Shown: piece by piece, positions 1 through 7,687 of the stretch
Layout: each line of letters begins with the position of its first letter
How positions within the stretch are numbered: the stretch's first letter is position 1
Source of the DNA: Paenibacillus tengchongensis
GTDB lineage: Bacteria > Bacillota > Bacilli > Paenibacillales > Paenibacillaceae
Assembly (NCBI RefSeq): GCF_008973665.1
Contig: NZ_WACP01000005.1
Coordinates: forward strand, 1-64,000
Direction: 5' to 3'
DNA length: 64,000 nt
The notes under the pieces: generated by a model
Seen by the model: the letters and a program-made list of their open reading frames with translations, nothing else
Database searches by the model: none
What the model was told of the DNA's origin: nothing
Program-made: the position numbers and the translations under genes

Positions 1-429
1 TTTTTAGCTTGGCAGTCAAAAACAAATGTAAAAACATCCCTTTAGATACTTTAATAAACAGCATCTAATTACATGTCAGGGTTAATGCAACGCTAGTGGA
101 TAATCACCACTTAATTTTAGCAGAAATGAGCCAATGCTTAATTTTCAACCAAATTAAGTGGCGATTTTCCAACTAACTTGGTAGTCATCTCCATACTGGT
201 GGAATTAAGTGGCGATTTTCTAACTATATAAAATGCTCTTTTAAAAACACTTTAGATTCGGCCATAACTGCGGGGCCTGTTTGGACTTCCGGCCGTTGCC
301 CGCCCCCAGATTCCTTCATTCAAACCGCTCTAAGGGGCTGAAATCCGGTGAAAGCCTATGGATTCGGAACAAGCTGGCCTGCGGGAAGCCTTAGCCTCTT
401 CATTTCAGGCTATACATCCGCAGGAGCCG
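1..429. other. Gene-free left edge with IS-like repeats
   Basis: No convincing gene is seen here. The first 240 bases are AT-rich and carry repeated blocks described separately. The rest is GC-rich, like the neighbouring chromosome. On the minus strand, just past the LacI stop, there are short protein-like runs such as MKRLRLPAGQLVPNP before a stop, which could be relics of a gene interrupted at an insertion point. This is inference only. Confidence 0.4.
99..226. repeat. Repeated blocks resembling an IS end
   Basis: A 24-base block beginning AATTAAGTGGCGATTTTC occurs at 152-175 and again at 203-226 with one mismatch, 51 bases apart. An inverted copy (GATAATCACCACTTAATT) lies at 99-116. Multiple copies of a transposase-binding block near one end are typical of IS21-like and Mu/Tn7-like elements. 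No transposase gene lies inside the window, so the element would extend to the left. The family assignment is a guess. Confidence 0.4.
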
Positions 430-1440
430 TTAAACCAGCCGCCTTACCGTATCCCGCACAATAAGCTGCGGCGACAGCAGCTCCCGGCCTGCCGGTCTGC
501 CGTTCAGCAGCTCCATCAGCAGCCCGGCGGCGGTCGTACCGATCTCCTCATAGGGATGCCGGATGGTCGACAGCGGCGGATTGGTATAGGCAGTGAAGAA
601 CGCACCGTCAAAGCCGAGCACCGAGATGTCCTGCGGCACCCTGATCCCGCTGCGGGCCAGCTCCATAATCGCGCCCATGGCCATTAAATCATTGGCGCAG
701 CAGACGGCGCTCAGACCGGGGAACTGCGCCAGCAGCTCCAGCACGGCCCTGCCGCCGCTGGCCCCGCTGAAATCGCCGTTTACCGCCTGCCGTTCCGGAA
801 ATTCCGTTCCCGTTCCGGCGCGGTAAGCATCACAGAAACCACCGTACCGTTCGTTGCAGATATGTAAATGCGCAGGCCCGTTGATATAACCGATTCTCCT
901 GTGTCCCATCTCCAGCAGGTGGGTCCCGGCCATCTCTCCGCCTTCACGGTTATGCGAAGCTGCCAGCGCCATATAGGGACCTTCCGCTGCACCCATGTTC
1001 ACAGATGGTACCTGCAGCTCCATCGCTTCCCGGATCATAGGGTGATCCTTAGCGAAGGGGGCCATAAATACACAGCCCTCCAGACTACGCATCCGCACCC
1101 ACTCGCTCAGACTGCCCGGCTTGTATCCGCCGAGCGGAAGCGAGAAGAGCAGACTTTCCTTCTGCTGCTCCTGCAGCACTCTGCTCAGCGAGGGCAGGAT
1201 GTAATCACTGCCCCGGACAACCTCCGTGGGCATATCGGCGATAAAGATGCCTACCAGATTGCTCCTGCGGGTAACCAGCTGCTTGGCGCCCAGATTAGGG
1301 ACATAACCGAGCGCGTCGGCTGTCGCGCGGACACGGGCCACCGTCTTCGGATGTACGCCATAGCTGCCGTTCAGCGCGCGCGATACCGTGCTTACGGATA
1401 ATCCCAACTGGTCTGCGATATGCTGGATCGTCACTTGCAA
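430..1440 (-). CDS. LacI family transcriptional regulator
   Basis: A DNA-binding regulator of sugar genes, 336 residues, the usual length for LacI/GalR proteins. Residues 4-50 form the LacI helix-turn-helix and hinge (IADQLGLSVSTVSRALNG), followed by a periplasmic-binding-protein-like effector domain from about residue 60. FGFDGAF-type features near residue 275 and the C-terminal TIRHPYEEIG segment are typical of the family. The start codon is TTG at 1440, preceded by GAGGG 9 bases upstream. An alternative GTG lies two codons later. A promoter with 17-base spacing lies upstream. The regulated genes are probably beyond the left edge. The effector cannot be read from sequence. Confidence 0.9.
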   Translation of the reverse strand: MQVTIQHIADQLGLSVSTVSRALNGSYGVHPKTVARVRATADALGYVPNLGAKQLVTRRSNLVGIFIADMPTEVVRGSDYILPSLSRVLQEQQKESLLFSLPLGGYKPGSLSEWVRMRSLEGCVFMAPFAKDHPMIREAMELQVPSVNMGAAEGPYMALAASHNREGGEMAGTHLLEMGHRRIGYINGPAHLHICNERYGGFCDAYRAGTGTEFPERQAVNGDFSGASGGRAVLELLAQFPGLSAVCCANDLMAMGAIMELARSGIRVPQDISVLGFDGAFFTAYTNPPLSTIRHPYEEIGTTAAGLLMELLNGRPAGRELLSPQLIVRDTVRRLV

Positions 1441-1495
1441 GCCTGTTCACCCTCTTGCCAGAGTTTACCTGTCAATCGCTATAATAGGCTTATCT

Positions 1496-1524
1496 ATCAT
1501 AACGCTTCCCCCCGGTCTGCTCAA
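1496..1524 (-). promoter_or_regulatory. Predicted sigma-A promoter of the LacI gene
   Basis: On the minus strand TTGAGC (1519-1524) and TATGAT (1496-1501) are separated by exactly 17 bases. Transcription would begin near 1490, giving a leader of about 50 bases before the TTG start. Confidence 0.5.
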
Positions 1525-1638
1525 GTGTCCGGGCCGCAGCCTGACAGGCGCAAGCGGAAAGAAGCGGGCAACCGGACGCCCCCTGACCTCAGAGACCGCT
1601 GATGCCCGCCGCATGCCGATCCGTATGCAGCCAAGCGC

Positions 1639-1977
1639 TTAGGCTTGTTTGCCGGATGCCTTGCCTTCCTTAACCGTCTTCACTTCATACATATTTACGT
1701 TAACACCCAGAATGTAAGCAGGCTTCTCCTGGCCTCTGCTGTTGCGGTGGCCCTGGATATGCGCGTCGCTCTTCTCCCAGTTCTTCCAGGCTTCCTCCGA
1801 CTCCCAGCGGACTAGCACAAGAACCTCTTCCTCGTCCTTGCTCTTCTTGTTGACCGAAACGCTGATGTCGATCAGCCCCTCCATCTCCTCCAGCGGCCCC
1901 GGTGTGCTGAAACGTTCCACTACTTTATCGCTGTTGCCCTTCTCTACTGTAAAGGTTCTGGTTTGAATTAACATCAT
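1639..1977 (-). CDS. Heme-degrading monooxygenase (HmoA/IsdG-like)
   Basis: A 112-residue single ABM (antibiotic biosynthesis monooxygenase) domain, the length of B. subtilis HmoA. Family members open the heme ring to release iron in the cytoplasm. Tracts that fit are the LVLVRWESEEAWKNW strand-helix with W67, followed by H77 in the DAHIQGHR segment, at the position of the axial heme histidine in IsdG-type enzymes. AGGAGG lies 5 bases before the ATG. A perfect Fur box about 90 bases upstream supports an iron-starvation role. A general ABM enzyme with another substrate is the main alternative. Confidence 0.78.
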   Translation of the reverse strand: MMLIQTRTFTVEKGNSDKVVERFSTPGPLEEMEGLIDISVSVNKKSKDEEEVLVLVRWESEEAWKNWEKSDAHIQGHRNSRGQEKPAYILGVNVNMYEVKTVKEGKASGKQA

Positions 1978-2065
1978 CTGTTCCTCCTATGCTTGCCGTT
2001 AGGTTCTGCAAATCCGCAGACATTATGTAGGCAGCGTTATGGTTGGTTTCTCTCTCTATTCTAAT

Positions 2066-2080
2066 TGATAATCATTATCA
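2066..2080. promoter_or_regulatory. Fur box
   Basis: TGATAATCATTATCA is a perfect 7-1-7 inverted repeat matching the Bacillus Fur consensus. It lies 89 bases upstream of the heme-monooxygenase-like start on the minus strand and about 195 bases upstream of the plus-strand DUF2441-like gene. Repression of the first by iron-loaded Fur is the simple reading. The fur gene itself is at 26490-26972. Confidence 0.85.
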
Positions 2081-2123
2081 TTGCTAGTTTTAGTATTGTG
2101 CACTCTTTCGGCTGCCGGTATGA

Positions 2124-2234
2124 TTGGAATATATTAACTCTAAATCTAAAGGCAGCTATGAGGAGGCATACCGCGAGACTTTTGACGGGTACAAGCTGGC
2201 ATTTCGCTTCAATAACGATGCTTCATTAAGGTAA
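2124..2234 (+). pseudogene. Protein-like remnant upstream of the DUF2441-like gene
   Basis: A 36-codon open frame starting TTG ends with [15 protein letters not shown]. Composition and codon use look protein-like (SYEEAYRETFDGYKLAF), but there is no ribosome binding site and a stop lies just upstream. It may be the tail of a degraded gene that once preceded the next one. No family was recognised. Confidence 0.2.
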
Positions 2235-2274
2235 ACGGCAGGATATTGTTATTAACTTTTCAAGGAGGCTGACT

Positions 2275-2874
2275 ATGCAAGAAGAAGATCTGTATGTCTA
2301 TCATATTGTAACCAGGAAGAAAATGGCCTTAGGCCAAATCATCCGTTTTGACAAGAACCAGAAAAACACCTTGTATCACTTCTTTTTTGAGCAGGAGCAG
2401 CTGAATTCCAAAGGTGAAGATTTTATGCAAATCATGGGCGGCCACTATACGGATGACGGTTTGAATTTGGATAAAGAGAATGCTGATGTGGCCATGAGAT
2501 ATGTGGGGCAAACCATCAGAGCCATTAGAGAGACTATCGTTGAAATGGTTAGGCTGCAGGATTATCCTGAATATCCTTCACGCCTGTCCTGCTTATACGC
2601 TGCAAAAAGCTATCAGGACGCCCTGAAATGGAAAGAGCTGTTTGATTCTTACCAGCGCCGGGTTTTGCAGATCGTGAAGCTTAGGGTTAACGGAGCTATC
2701 TTTGAAGGAGACGGCAGTCTTTTACCCAAAGAAGAGGGAGCCCCTTTCGCCCGTAAGATCGAACAAGCCAGCGAATACTGGAAAGGTAATGTCAATAATG
2801 AGCTTCCTGAGCTGTTGATTAACGGAAGAATTGAAGTGGTAGAAATTATCGATGAATTCTCTGCTGGGGATTAA
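2275..2874 (+). CDS. DUF2441-like protein of unknown function
   Basis: A 199-residue soluble protein with a good start (AAGGAGG 7 bases before the ATG). The N-terminal [18 protein letters not shown] and the following [20 protein letters not shown] are recalled as the hallmark of DUF2441, found scattered in Bacillota and sometimes suggested to have an ADP-ribosyltransferase-like fold. That structural link is from memory and was not tested. There is no signal peptide or membrane segment. A short protein-like fragment lies upstream and a 43-codon ORF overlaps its 3' end, so the gene may belong to a mobile or toxin-like module. Function unknown. Confidence 0.7.
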   Translation: MQEEDLYVYHIVTRKKMALGQIIRFDKNQKNTLYHFFFEQEQLNSKGEDFMQIMGGHYTDDGLNLDKENADVAMRYVGQTIRAIRETIVEMVRLQDYPEYPSRLSCLYAAKSYQDALKWKELFDSYQRRVLQIVKLRVNGAIFEGDGSLLPKEEGAPFARKIEQASEYWKGNVNNELPELLINGRIEVVEIIDEFSAGD

Positions 2875-2983
2875 AGCCGTTCATCAGCAGATGGACAACG
2901 GGGAAAAACGATTCCGGTTAGTAAGTTCAGACGGAAGCTCTTACATAGGGACTAAGGCAAATACATCCCCGAAGCAGATTTAG
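2852..2983 (+). CDS. Possible 43-aa coupled protein or DUF3892-like remnant
   Basis: The frame opens with an ATG inside the last codons of the preceding gene and encodes a short protein containing [20 protein letters not shown], a strand-turn-strand pattern loosely like DUF3892 proteins. It stops at 2981-2983 after KANTSPKQI. No separate Shine-Dalgarno is clear, so expression would need translational coupling. It could equally be a truncated relic. Confidence 0.3.
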   Translation: MNSLLGIKAVHQQMDNGEKRFRLVSSDGSSYIGTKANTSPKQI

Positions 2984-3196
2984 CTCGCATGAAAGAGTCT
3001 TGAAAGGAAAATTATCATAAGCCCGAAACGCCGAAAAGTCAACAAAAATCGCGCAGGAATACGATCCGGCTCGTCCGCCGGGAGCTTAACGGATACGCTG
3101 GATATCTCCAGTCCGGCTTGCGTCTTCCTGCTGCTTCCCACCCGTTCCATAATTGCAGTAGAGTAAAGAGACAAACAGCAACGAAGGAGTGTGCTT

Positions 3197-3859
3197 ATGC
3201 CACTGGAAAACTGTCTATTCGATCAAAATATTATGGTCAGCAAACATGTCAGGCTTCCCTTTCTGCTTCACTTGCCCGGCCCTGCTCTGAACAGAGACGC
3301 GAATTGGCCCGTTATCCTGTTCCTGCATGGCCGCGATCAACGCGGCGAGGACCTGGAGCTGCTGAAGGACCGGGGCATTCCGCAACAATTGGAGCAAGGC
3401 GCGGAGCTTCCCTTTATTGTTATAGCTCCGCAATGCCCGGGCTACTGTATATGGCCGGCAGTATTCGATGGCGTTATGGCGATTGTGGATGAGGTCGCCC
3501 GGACTCACCCGGTGGACCGGTCCCGTATATATTTGACGGGACTCAGCATGGGCGGCTACGCCGCCTGGGATCTTGCCATGGAATACCCCGGCCGGTTTGC
3601 GGCAATCGCGCCTGTGAGCGGATCAGCTTCCCAAGAGCGGCTGCAGCTGTTGCAGGACGTGCCGGTATGGGCTTTTCATGGAGCTAAGGATGATATTGTC
3701 CCGGCCGCAGAGATTTCCGGCAATATTGCCGCCATAAATGCAGTCGGCGGAAACGCCAGGCTTACTCTTTATCCGGACGGGGATCATGATGCCTGGACGG
3801 AAGCTTACCGCAATCCCCAGCTATATAAGTGGTTTCTGGAGCATACGTTGAATCCGTAG
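3197..3859 (+). CDS. Alpha/beta hydrolase (carboxylesterase/phospholipase-like)
   Basis: A cytoplasmic serine hydrolase of 220 residues. The oxyanion-loop strand ILFLHGRDQRGED (about 40-52), the nucleophile elbow GLSMGG with S117, the acid in HGAKDDIVP (D165/D166) and H197 in GDHDAW form a complete catalytic triad. The fold resembles the phospholipase/carboxylesterase and PHB-depolymerase-like families. Substrate unknown. The ATG at 3197 is chosen because AAGGAG ends 7 bases before it. A GTG two codons earlier sits too close to the binding site. No signal peptide. It faces the convergent ECF-sigma/DUF4179 pair. Confidence 0.85.
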   Translation: MPLENCLFDQNIMVSKHVRLPFLLHLPGPALNRDANWPVILFLHGRDQRGEDLELLKDRGIPQQLEQGAELPFIVIAPQCPGYCIWPAVFDGVMAIVDEVARTHPVDRSRIYLTGLSMGGYAAWDLAMEYPGRFAAIAPVSGSASQERLQLLQDVPVWAFHGAKDDIVPAAEISGNIAAINAVGGNARLTLYPDGDHDAWTEAYRNPQLYKWFLEHTLNP

Positions 3860-3901
3860 CCGCAGACCGTATACAGAGCATCCGGATTCAACCTGCTTCC
3901 C

Positions 3902-5032
3902 TCATTCGAGCAGCTCAAACCGCAGGACACCGTCCTCTTCCCCCGGCTGGGTCCGGATCTTTAATTCGAGCGATTCAGGATCATCGAGCATATTGCTGCT
4001 GTACAGCCGTTCATATCCAGCCTCTGTGCTGAAGCCGGTGGAAGACTTAAGTTCAACCTGGCCTCCAAGGACTGTAGAAACCATTTCTGTGTACATTCCA
4101 GCCTGAAAAATTTCACGGCGCACCGGCCAGGCCTTGTCTGCCTCATTGCTGAATGCCATTCTGATCCGTACCAATAACGGTGACAGTTCTACTTGGGCCA
4201 GCGACACTTCATGACCTGCCAATGTGAACCGTTCATCGGGATAGATAATTCTGGTGGCATACTGCTTAAATTTGGCATTCAGTGTAAAGCTGATCTTAAG
4301 CCGCGGGGAATAGTGCATATCTGCCATAATCGTTCCGGTCTTCGGCTGGCCCATCTTGCCGGGATTTACCGACGCAACTTGGAAATCCGCTTCCAGCCGT
4401 TCCGGAAAAGGCTTGCTCCGATCCAGGTAGAACACTCTTTTGCCATAATACTTATGATAATTCTCTTCTCCGGCCACCACTTCATTTCCGCTTATCCCGT
4501 TACCCGTCTCCAGATAACTGCCGGCCCCGCTCTCCTTCAGCCTCGCACTGCTGATGCCGTATACTTCCTGGCTGTCATCGGTGGTGGCCGAATACAGCAT
4601 AATAATCATGTTCTCATCGGCCGTGACCGCATCCAGAGTGACCCGGTAAGCACCGCTTTGGACGCTCTTCCCGATCAGCTGAATATAATTATGGCGGACA
4701 GCGGACTCTAGTGATTCATGCTCCATATCAAACTGTGACAAGCGTTTAAACCCTTCCAGTTCTCCCCAGTCTACTTCCTGCACTTGCGCGGTTTGCGGAG
4801 AAGGCTGTTGAAGCTGCGGAACCATGAACAGCAGCAGCACGATCACAGCCGCTGCCGCCAGCGCAAAGGTCACTCCTCTCCGCGGGAAGTCCTGACGCTC
4901 CCTGCTGTGTCCCTGCTCCAGCCCCTGCATTACCGCAAGCCGGAGCTGTCCCGGTTCCCCTGTCTCCCCGCTCTCCCTCTTCAATATTTCGGACTCTGCC
5001 TGCATGCGGCGTTCCAATTGCTCAATATTCAT
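3902..5032 (-). CDS. DUF4179-type membrane protein, probable anti-sigma factor
   Basis: 376 residues with a cytoplasmic N-terminus of about 53 residues, one transmembrane helix at 54-72, and a large extracytoplasmic region rich in beta-strands like DUF4179/DUF5643 proteins. Proteins of this architecture are encoded beside ECF sigma factors in Paenibacillus and are thought to hold the sigma factor at the membrane. The start ATG follows GGAGGGAG. The gene overlaps the 3' end of the sigma factor gene by 11 bases, implying coupled synthesis in near-equal amounts. The signal sensed is unknown. Confidence 0.8.
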   Translation of the reverse strand: MNIEQLERRMQAESEILKRESGETGEPGQLRLAVMQGLEQGHSRERQDFPRRGVTFALAAAAVIVLLLFMVPQLQQPSPQTAQVQEVDWGELEGFKRLSQFDMEHESLESAVRHNYIQLIGKSVQSGAYRVTLDAVTADENMIIMLYSATTDDSQEVYGISSARLKESGAGSYLETGNGISGNEVVAGEENYHKYYGKRVFYLDRSKPFPERLEADFQVASVNPGKMGQPKTGTIMADMHYSPRLKISFTLNAKFKQYATRIIYPDERFTLAGHEVSLAQVELSPLLVRIRMAFSNEADKAWPVRREIFQAGMYTEMVSTVLGGQVELKSSTGFSTEAGYERLYSSNMLDDPESLELKIRTQPGEEDGVLRFELLE

Positions 5033-5558
5033 ACCACTCCCTCCGATCCTTCATAATGGCCCGCAGTTGCTTCAGCCCTTTGTGCTGCCAGGTCTTGATG
5101 GTCCCTTCCGGCTTGCCGAAGGTTTCGGCGATCTCGCTCAGCGTCATGTCGTGATAATACTTGAGCAGCAGCACATGGCGGTATTTCGGCTTGACCTGAT
5201 CCAGCACCCACAGCATTTCCAGCCTCGCGGTATTGTCGCATGCACCGGCTTCGGCCATGGGGTCGCCCGCCGCCGGCACCGTCCGTTTCCTTCTCCGCTG
5301 CTCATCAATGCAGACATAAATCAGGATCCGGATGAGCCAGGATTTGAAAGCCTGCGGGTGCTTTAGCGTGTTACGCTTGATCCAGGCCCGGCAGGTCGCC
5401 TCCTGTACCGCCTCCAGCGCGTCATGGCGGCTGCGCAGATAGCTGTAAGCAATGCTGTAAAGCTGGTCGCTGTGCTCCAGCACCAGCTCATAGAAGTCCC
5501 CTTCCTCCTGCGGCACGGCAGCGGTAAGCTTGCGCATCTCTACCCGGGTCATCGTCAC
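5022..5558 (-). CDS. ECF sigma-70 factor
   Basis: A 178-residue RNA polymerase sigma factor with region 2 (LYSIAYSYLRSRHDALEAVQEA, roughly residues 33-54) and a region 4 helix-turn-helix (HDMTLSEIAETFGKPEGTIK). This is the usual size of an extracytoplasmic-function factor. The start is taken as GTG at 5558, six bases after GAGGAGGGG. ATG at 5552 is an alternative. A more upstream ATG at 5645 would lie before the predicted promoter and is unlikely. The next gene encodes the probable anti-sigma partner. Likely controls an envelope or antibiotic stress response. Confidence 0.85.
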   Translation of the reverse strand: MTMTRVEMRKLTAAVPQEEGDFYELVLEHSDQLYSIAYSYLRSRHDALEAVQEATCRAWIKRNTLKHPQAFKSWLIRILIYVCIDEQRRRKRTVPAAGDPMAEAGACDNTARLEMLWVLDQVKPKYRHVLLLKYYHDMTLSEIAETFGKPEGTIKTWQHKGLKQLRAIMKDRREWYEY

Positions 5559-5591
5559 GTCAATCCCCTCCTCTCTCTTTCTATGGTTTAA

Positions 5592-5619
5592 GACGGGGCA
5601 GCGGCCTAAACCGTTTTTC
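5592..5619 (-). promoter_or_regulatory. Possible autoregulated ECF promoter
   Basis: On the minus strand GAAAAAC (5613-5619) is followed after 17 bases by CGTC (5592-5595), resembling the TGAAAC / CGTC-CGTA pattern of Bacillus ECF promoters. Transcription would start about 27 bases before the GTG of the sigma gene, consistent with autoregulation. Confidence 0.35.
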
Positions 5620-5654
5620 TTTTTTTCGCCCGCTGTTACCTTCATACTTTATTG

Positions 5655-5691
5655 TCAAACAAAAGAGAGCTGCCCCGAGTGGGGACAGCTC
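5655..5691 (-). terminator. Terminator after the SLH gene
   Basis: The inverted repeat GAGCTG(C)CCC / GGGGACAGCTC (5667-5691) with a 4-base loop is followed on the minus strand by CTTTTGTTTG. It ends transcription of the S-layer gene before the sigma factor promoter. Confidence 0.75.
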
Positions 5692-5716
5692 CCTCTGTAT
5701 TCCTGCAGCCGGTCTG

Positions 5717-7666
5717 TCAGATCAGCTTAAGCGTACTTAATAACCGGTAGAGCAGCTCGGCGCTTTCGGCGCGGGTTGTAGTCTTGTCTGCACGGATAGG
5801 GAACGCATCCTTCGTCTTCACAATTCCTTCAGTCAGCAGCGCATTAACCGCTTCAGACGACCAGGCCTTATAGCCGGCAGAAGCATCGAACAGCTGCGTA
5901 CCTTGTGCTGCACTGCTGTCCTTCTCATACCCGCCGTACAGCAAAGCCTGATAAATAATCGCCATCATTTCCTGCTGCGTAATGGTTTGATCAGGCTTGA
6001 ACGTGCCGTCGGTGTACCCCTTGAACAGGCCTGCTTCAACTGCAGCTGCTACGCTGCCGGCATACCAGGCCCCTGCCTTCACATCCTTGAAGCTGCCGGA
6101 GGTTCCGGACGCAGGCATAATGCCGAGCGTCTTCACCAGAAGTGTGGCCGCTTCCGCACGGGTGACCGAGTTGTCAGGCTTAAAGGTATTATCGCTATAG
6201 CCTTTTACTACGGTGCGCACCGATAACTTATCAATTGCTGACTTGGCAAAATGAGCTTCCGGCACATCTTTGAAGCCGCTTTGTCCGGAAATGACCGTAT
6301 AGGCGGAATTCCCTTTGCGGTAGATGGTCGCAATAACTTTATCGCCATCCTGTGTAAATGCAGCAGGTACAGGAGTTACAGCTCCTGATGCCGCATCCAC
6401 CATCACAGCGGCCAAAGTATGGATGGACTGGGCAGGCTGGGTCAATTTGATGATGTGCCCGATATAGCGGTCCGCATTACGGATTTCGACCGCTGCCTGA
6501 CCCGCAACTTCTTTGGTAAGGGTATATTCGTAGAATTGGCCCACCTGCCGGATATTCTGCGCGTTCAGCAGATTCCGGGCAGCTTCAGCGGCAGTTCCCT
6601 TCAAAGGTGCAATGTTCAGTATATAATTGGTATTTCCGGCATCCGCAGCACCCGCTCCGAAGGCTCCCGCCGGTATAACCAGCCCGCTGTCCGCACCCTG
6701 CAGCTCAAGCACCGCATTCTTGTCCTTGGCAGTAATTTTGCTTAATTGGCTTCCGGTAAGTGTTACTTTTGTAACATCCGCAGCTTCTGTCAGTGCGACC
6801 TTCAGCGTGTTCCCTTTACCGCTCCACTTCGCCAGTTCCGTATCGAGCTGTTTATCTTCCAGCTTAACGGCTGCCAGCGAGGAACCGTCGGTATTCTTGG
6901 TTATTTCAGACACAGCCAGTTTGCCGCTGTTTCCGGCGGATGGAGATACGATGCCGGATAATCCGCCTCCGCCGCCTCCGCCGCCTCCACCAGCAGGGCC
7001 GCCTCCACCGCCGTCAGAGCCTCCGCCTGAGCCGGAGCCCCCGCCGCCGGAACTTCCGCTTCCGGTTCCAACATAAGGATACTCCACCGCTGTATAGAAG
7101 CTTTCATGCTTGCCCGGTGCCGTTACCGTAACAAGCAGCAGCCTGTATACATCATCCAGACTTAATCCGTTAAAGAAGGCTGAAGATTGGCCGCCGCCCA
7201 CGGTCTGTTCACCATAAGCATCACCAAAATAGGAATACAGACGTACGATATCCCCGGCTTGTACTCCGTTTACTGTTACCGAATCACTTTTCCCCGGCGC
7301 ATTCGAAATTGTAATTTGCTCCGGATTAGGGGCCAGTGTCATCCGGTCCGTAATTTCTGTTAGCGTATATCCCGGTGCGGCGCTGCCTTCCTGATCCACA
7401 AGGACGACGGCAATCATTATAGCACCATCAGGGATTACCGTACCCGGCGCGATATTAAACCGGTAGCTCTCCGCTCCTGAACCAGTGACCGTTCCAATAG
7501 CATCACCGATAAATCCGTCCTCCCCGGCGAAAAGCACAGCATAGCTGTCCCCGGATTGCTCATCCGCCGCTCCGGCAAAGCTGACTGCTCCGCCAATATG
7601 GTCAGCAGATGGATCTGTGTCCGTAAAAGCCAGATTTTCCGCATAATAAGTGTCATTATCCCACAA
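5717..7666 (-). CDS. S-layer (SLH) protein, C-terminal part of a split gene
   Basis: 649 residues in the same frame as the preceding propeller gene, from which it is separated by a single TAG at 7688-7690. Residues 1-200 hold domains with the FTDTDPSADHIGGAVSF pattern common in Paenibacillus surface proteins. Residues 201-238 are an extreme Gly/Ser linker. Residues 240-460 are a beta-rich region. Three SLH domains (about 464-506, 526-570 and 592-640; RAEAATLL and RAESAELL motifs) would bind pyruvylated cell-wall polymer. There is no signal peptide of its own, and the nominal start is a TTG lacking a ribosome binding site. So it is probably only made by readthrough, or the stop is a recent mutation or sequencing error. 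Confidence 0.75.
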   Translation of the reverse strand: MWDNDTYYAENLAFTDTDPSADHIGGAVSFAGAADEQSGDSYAVLFAGEDGFIGDAIGTVTGSGAESYRFNIAPGTVIPDGAIMIAVVLVDQEGSAAPGYTLTEITDRMTLAPNPEQITISNAPGKSDSVTVNGVQAGDIVRLYSYFGDAYGEQTVGGGQSSAFFNGLSLDDVYRLLLVTVTAPGKHESFYTAVEYPYVGTGSGSSGGGGSGSGGGSDGGGGGPAGGGGGGGGGGLSGIVSPSAGNSGKLAVSEITKNTDGSSLAAVKLEDKQLDTELAKWSGKGNTLKVALTEAADVTKVTLTGSQLSKITAKDKNAVLELQGADSGLVIPAGAFGAGAADAGNTNYILNIAPLKGTAAEAARNLLNAQNIRQVGQFYEYTLTKEVAGQAAVEIRNADRYIGHIIKLTQPAQSIHTLAAVMVDAASGAVTPVPAAFTQDGDKVIATIYRKGNSAYTVISGQSGFKDVPEAHFAKSAIDKLSVRTVVKGYSDNTFKPDNSVTRAEAATLLVKTLGIMPASGTSGSFKDVKAGAWYAGSVAAAVEAGLFKGYTDGTFKPDQTITQQEMMAIIYQALLYGGYEKDSSAAQGTQLFDASAGYKAWSSEAVNALLTEGIVKTKDAFPIRADKTTTRAESAELLYRLLSTLKLI

Positions 7667-7687
7667 ACGGATAATAAGCTGGGAATC

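Noticed and set aside
5559..5645. N-terminal extension of the ECF sigma factor
   Set aside because: It crosses the likely promoter and is Lys/Arg-rich with no sigma homology.
6627..7076. Plus-strand ORF with a poly-proline tail
   Set aside because: It is the antisense of the poly-glycine linker in the SLH protein.
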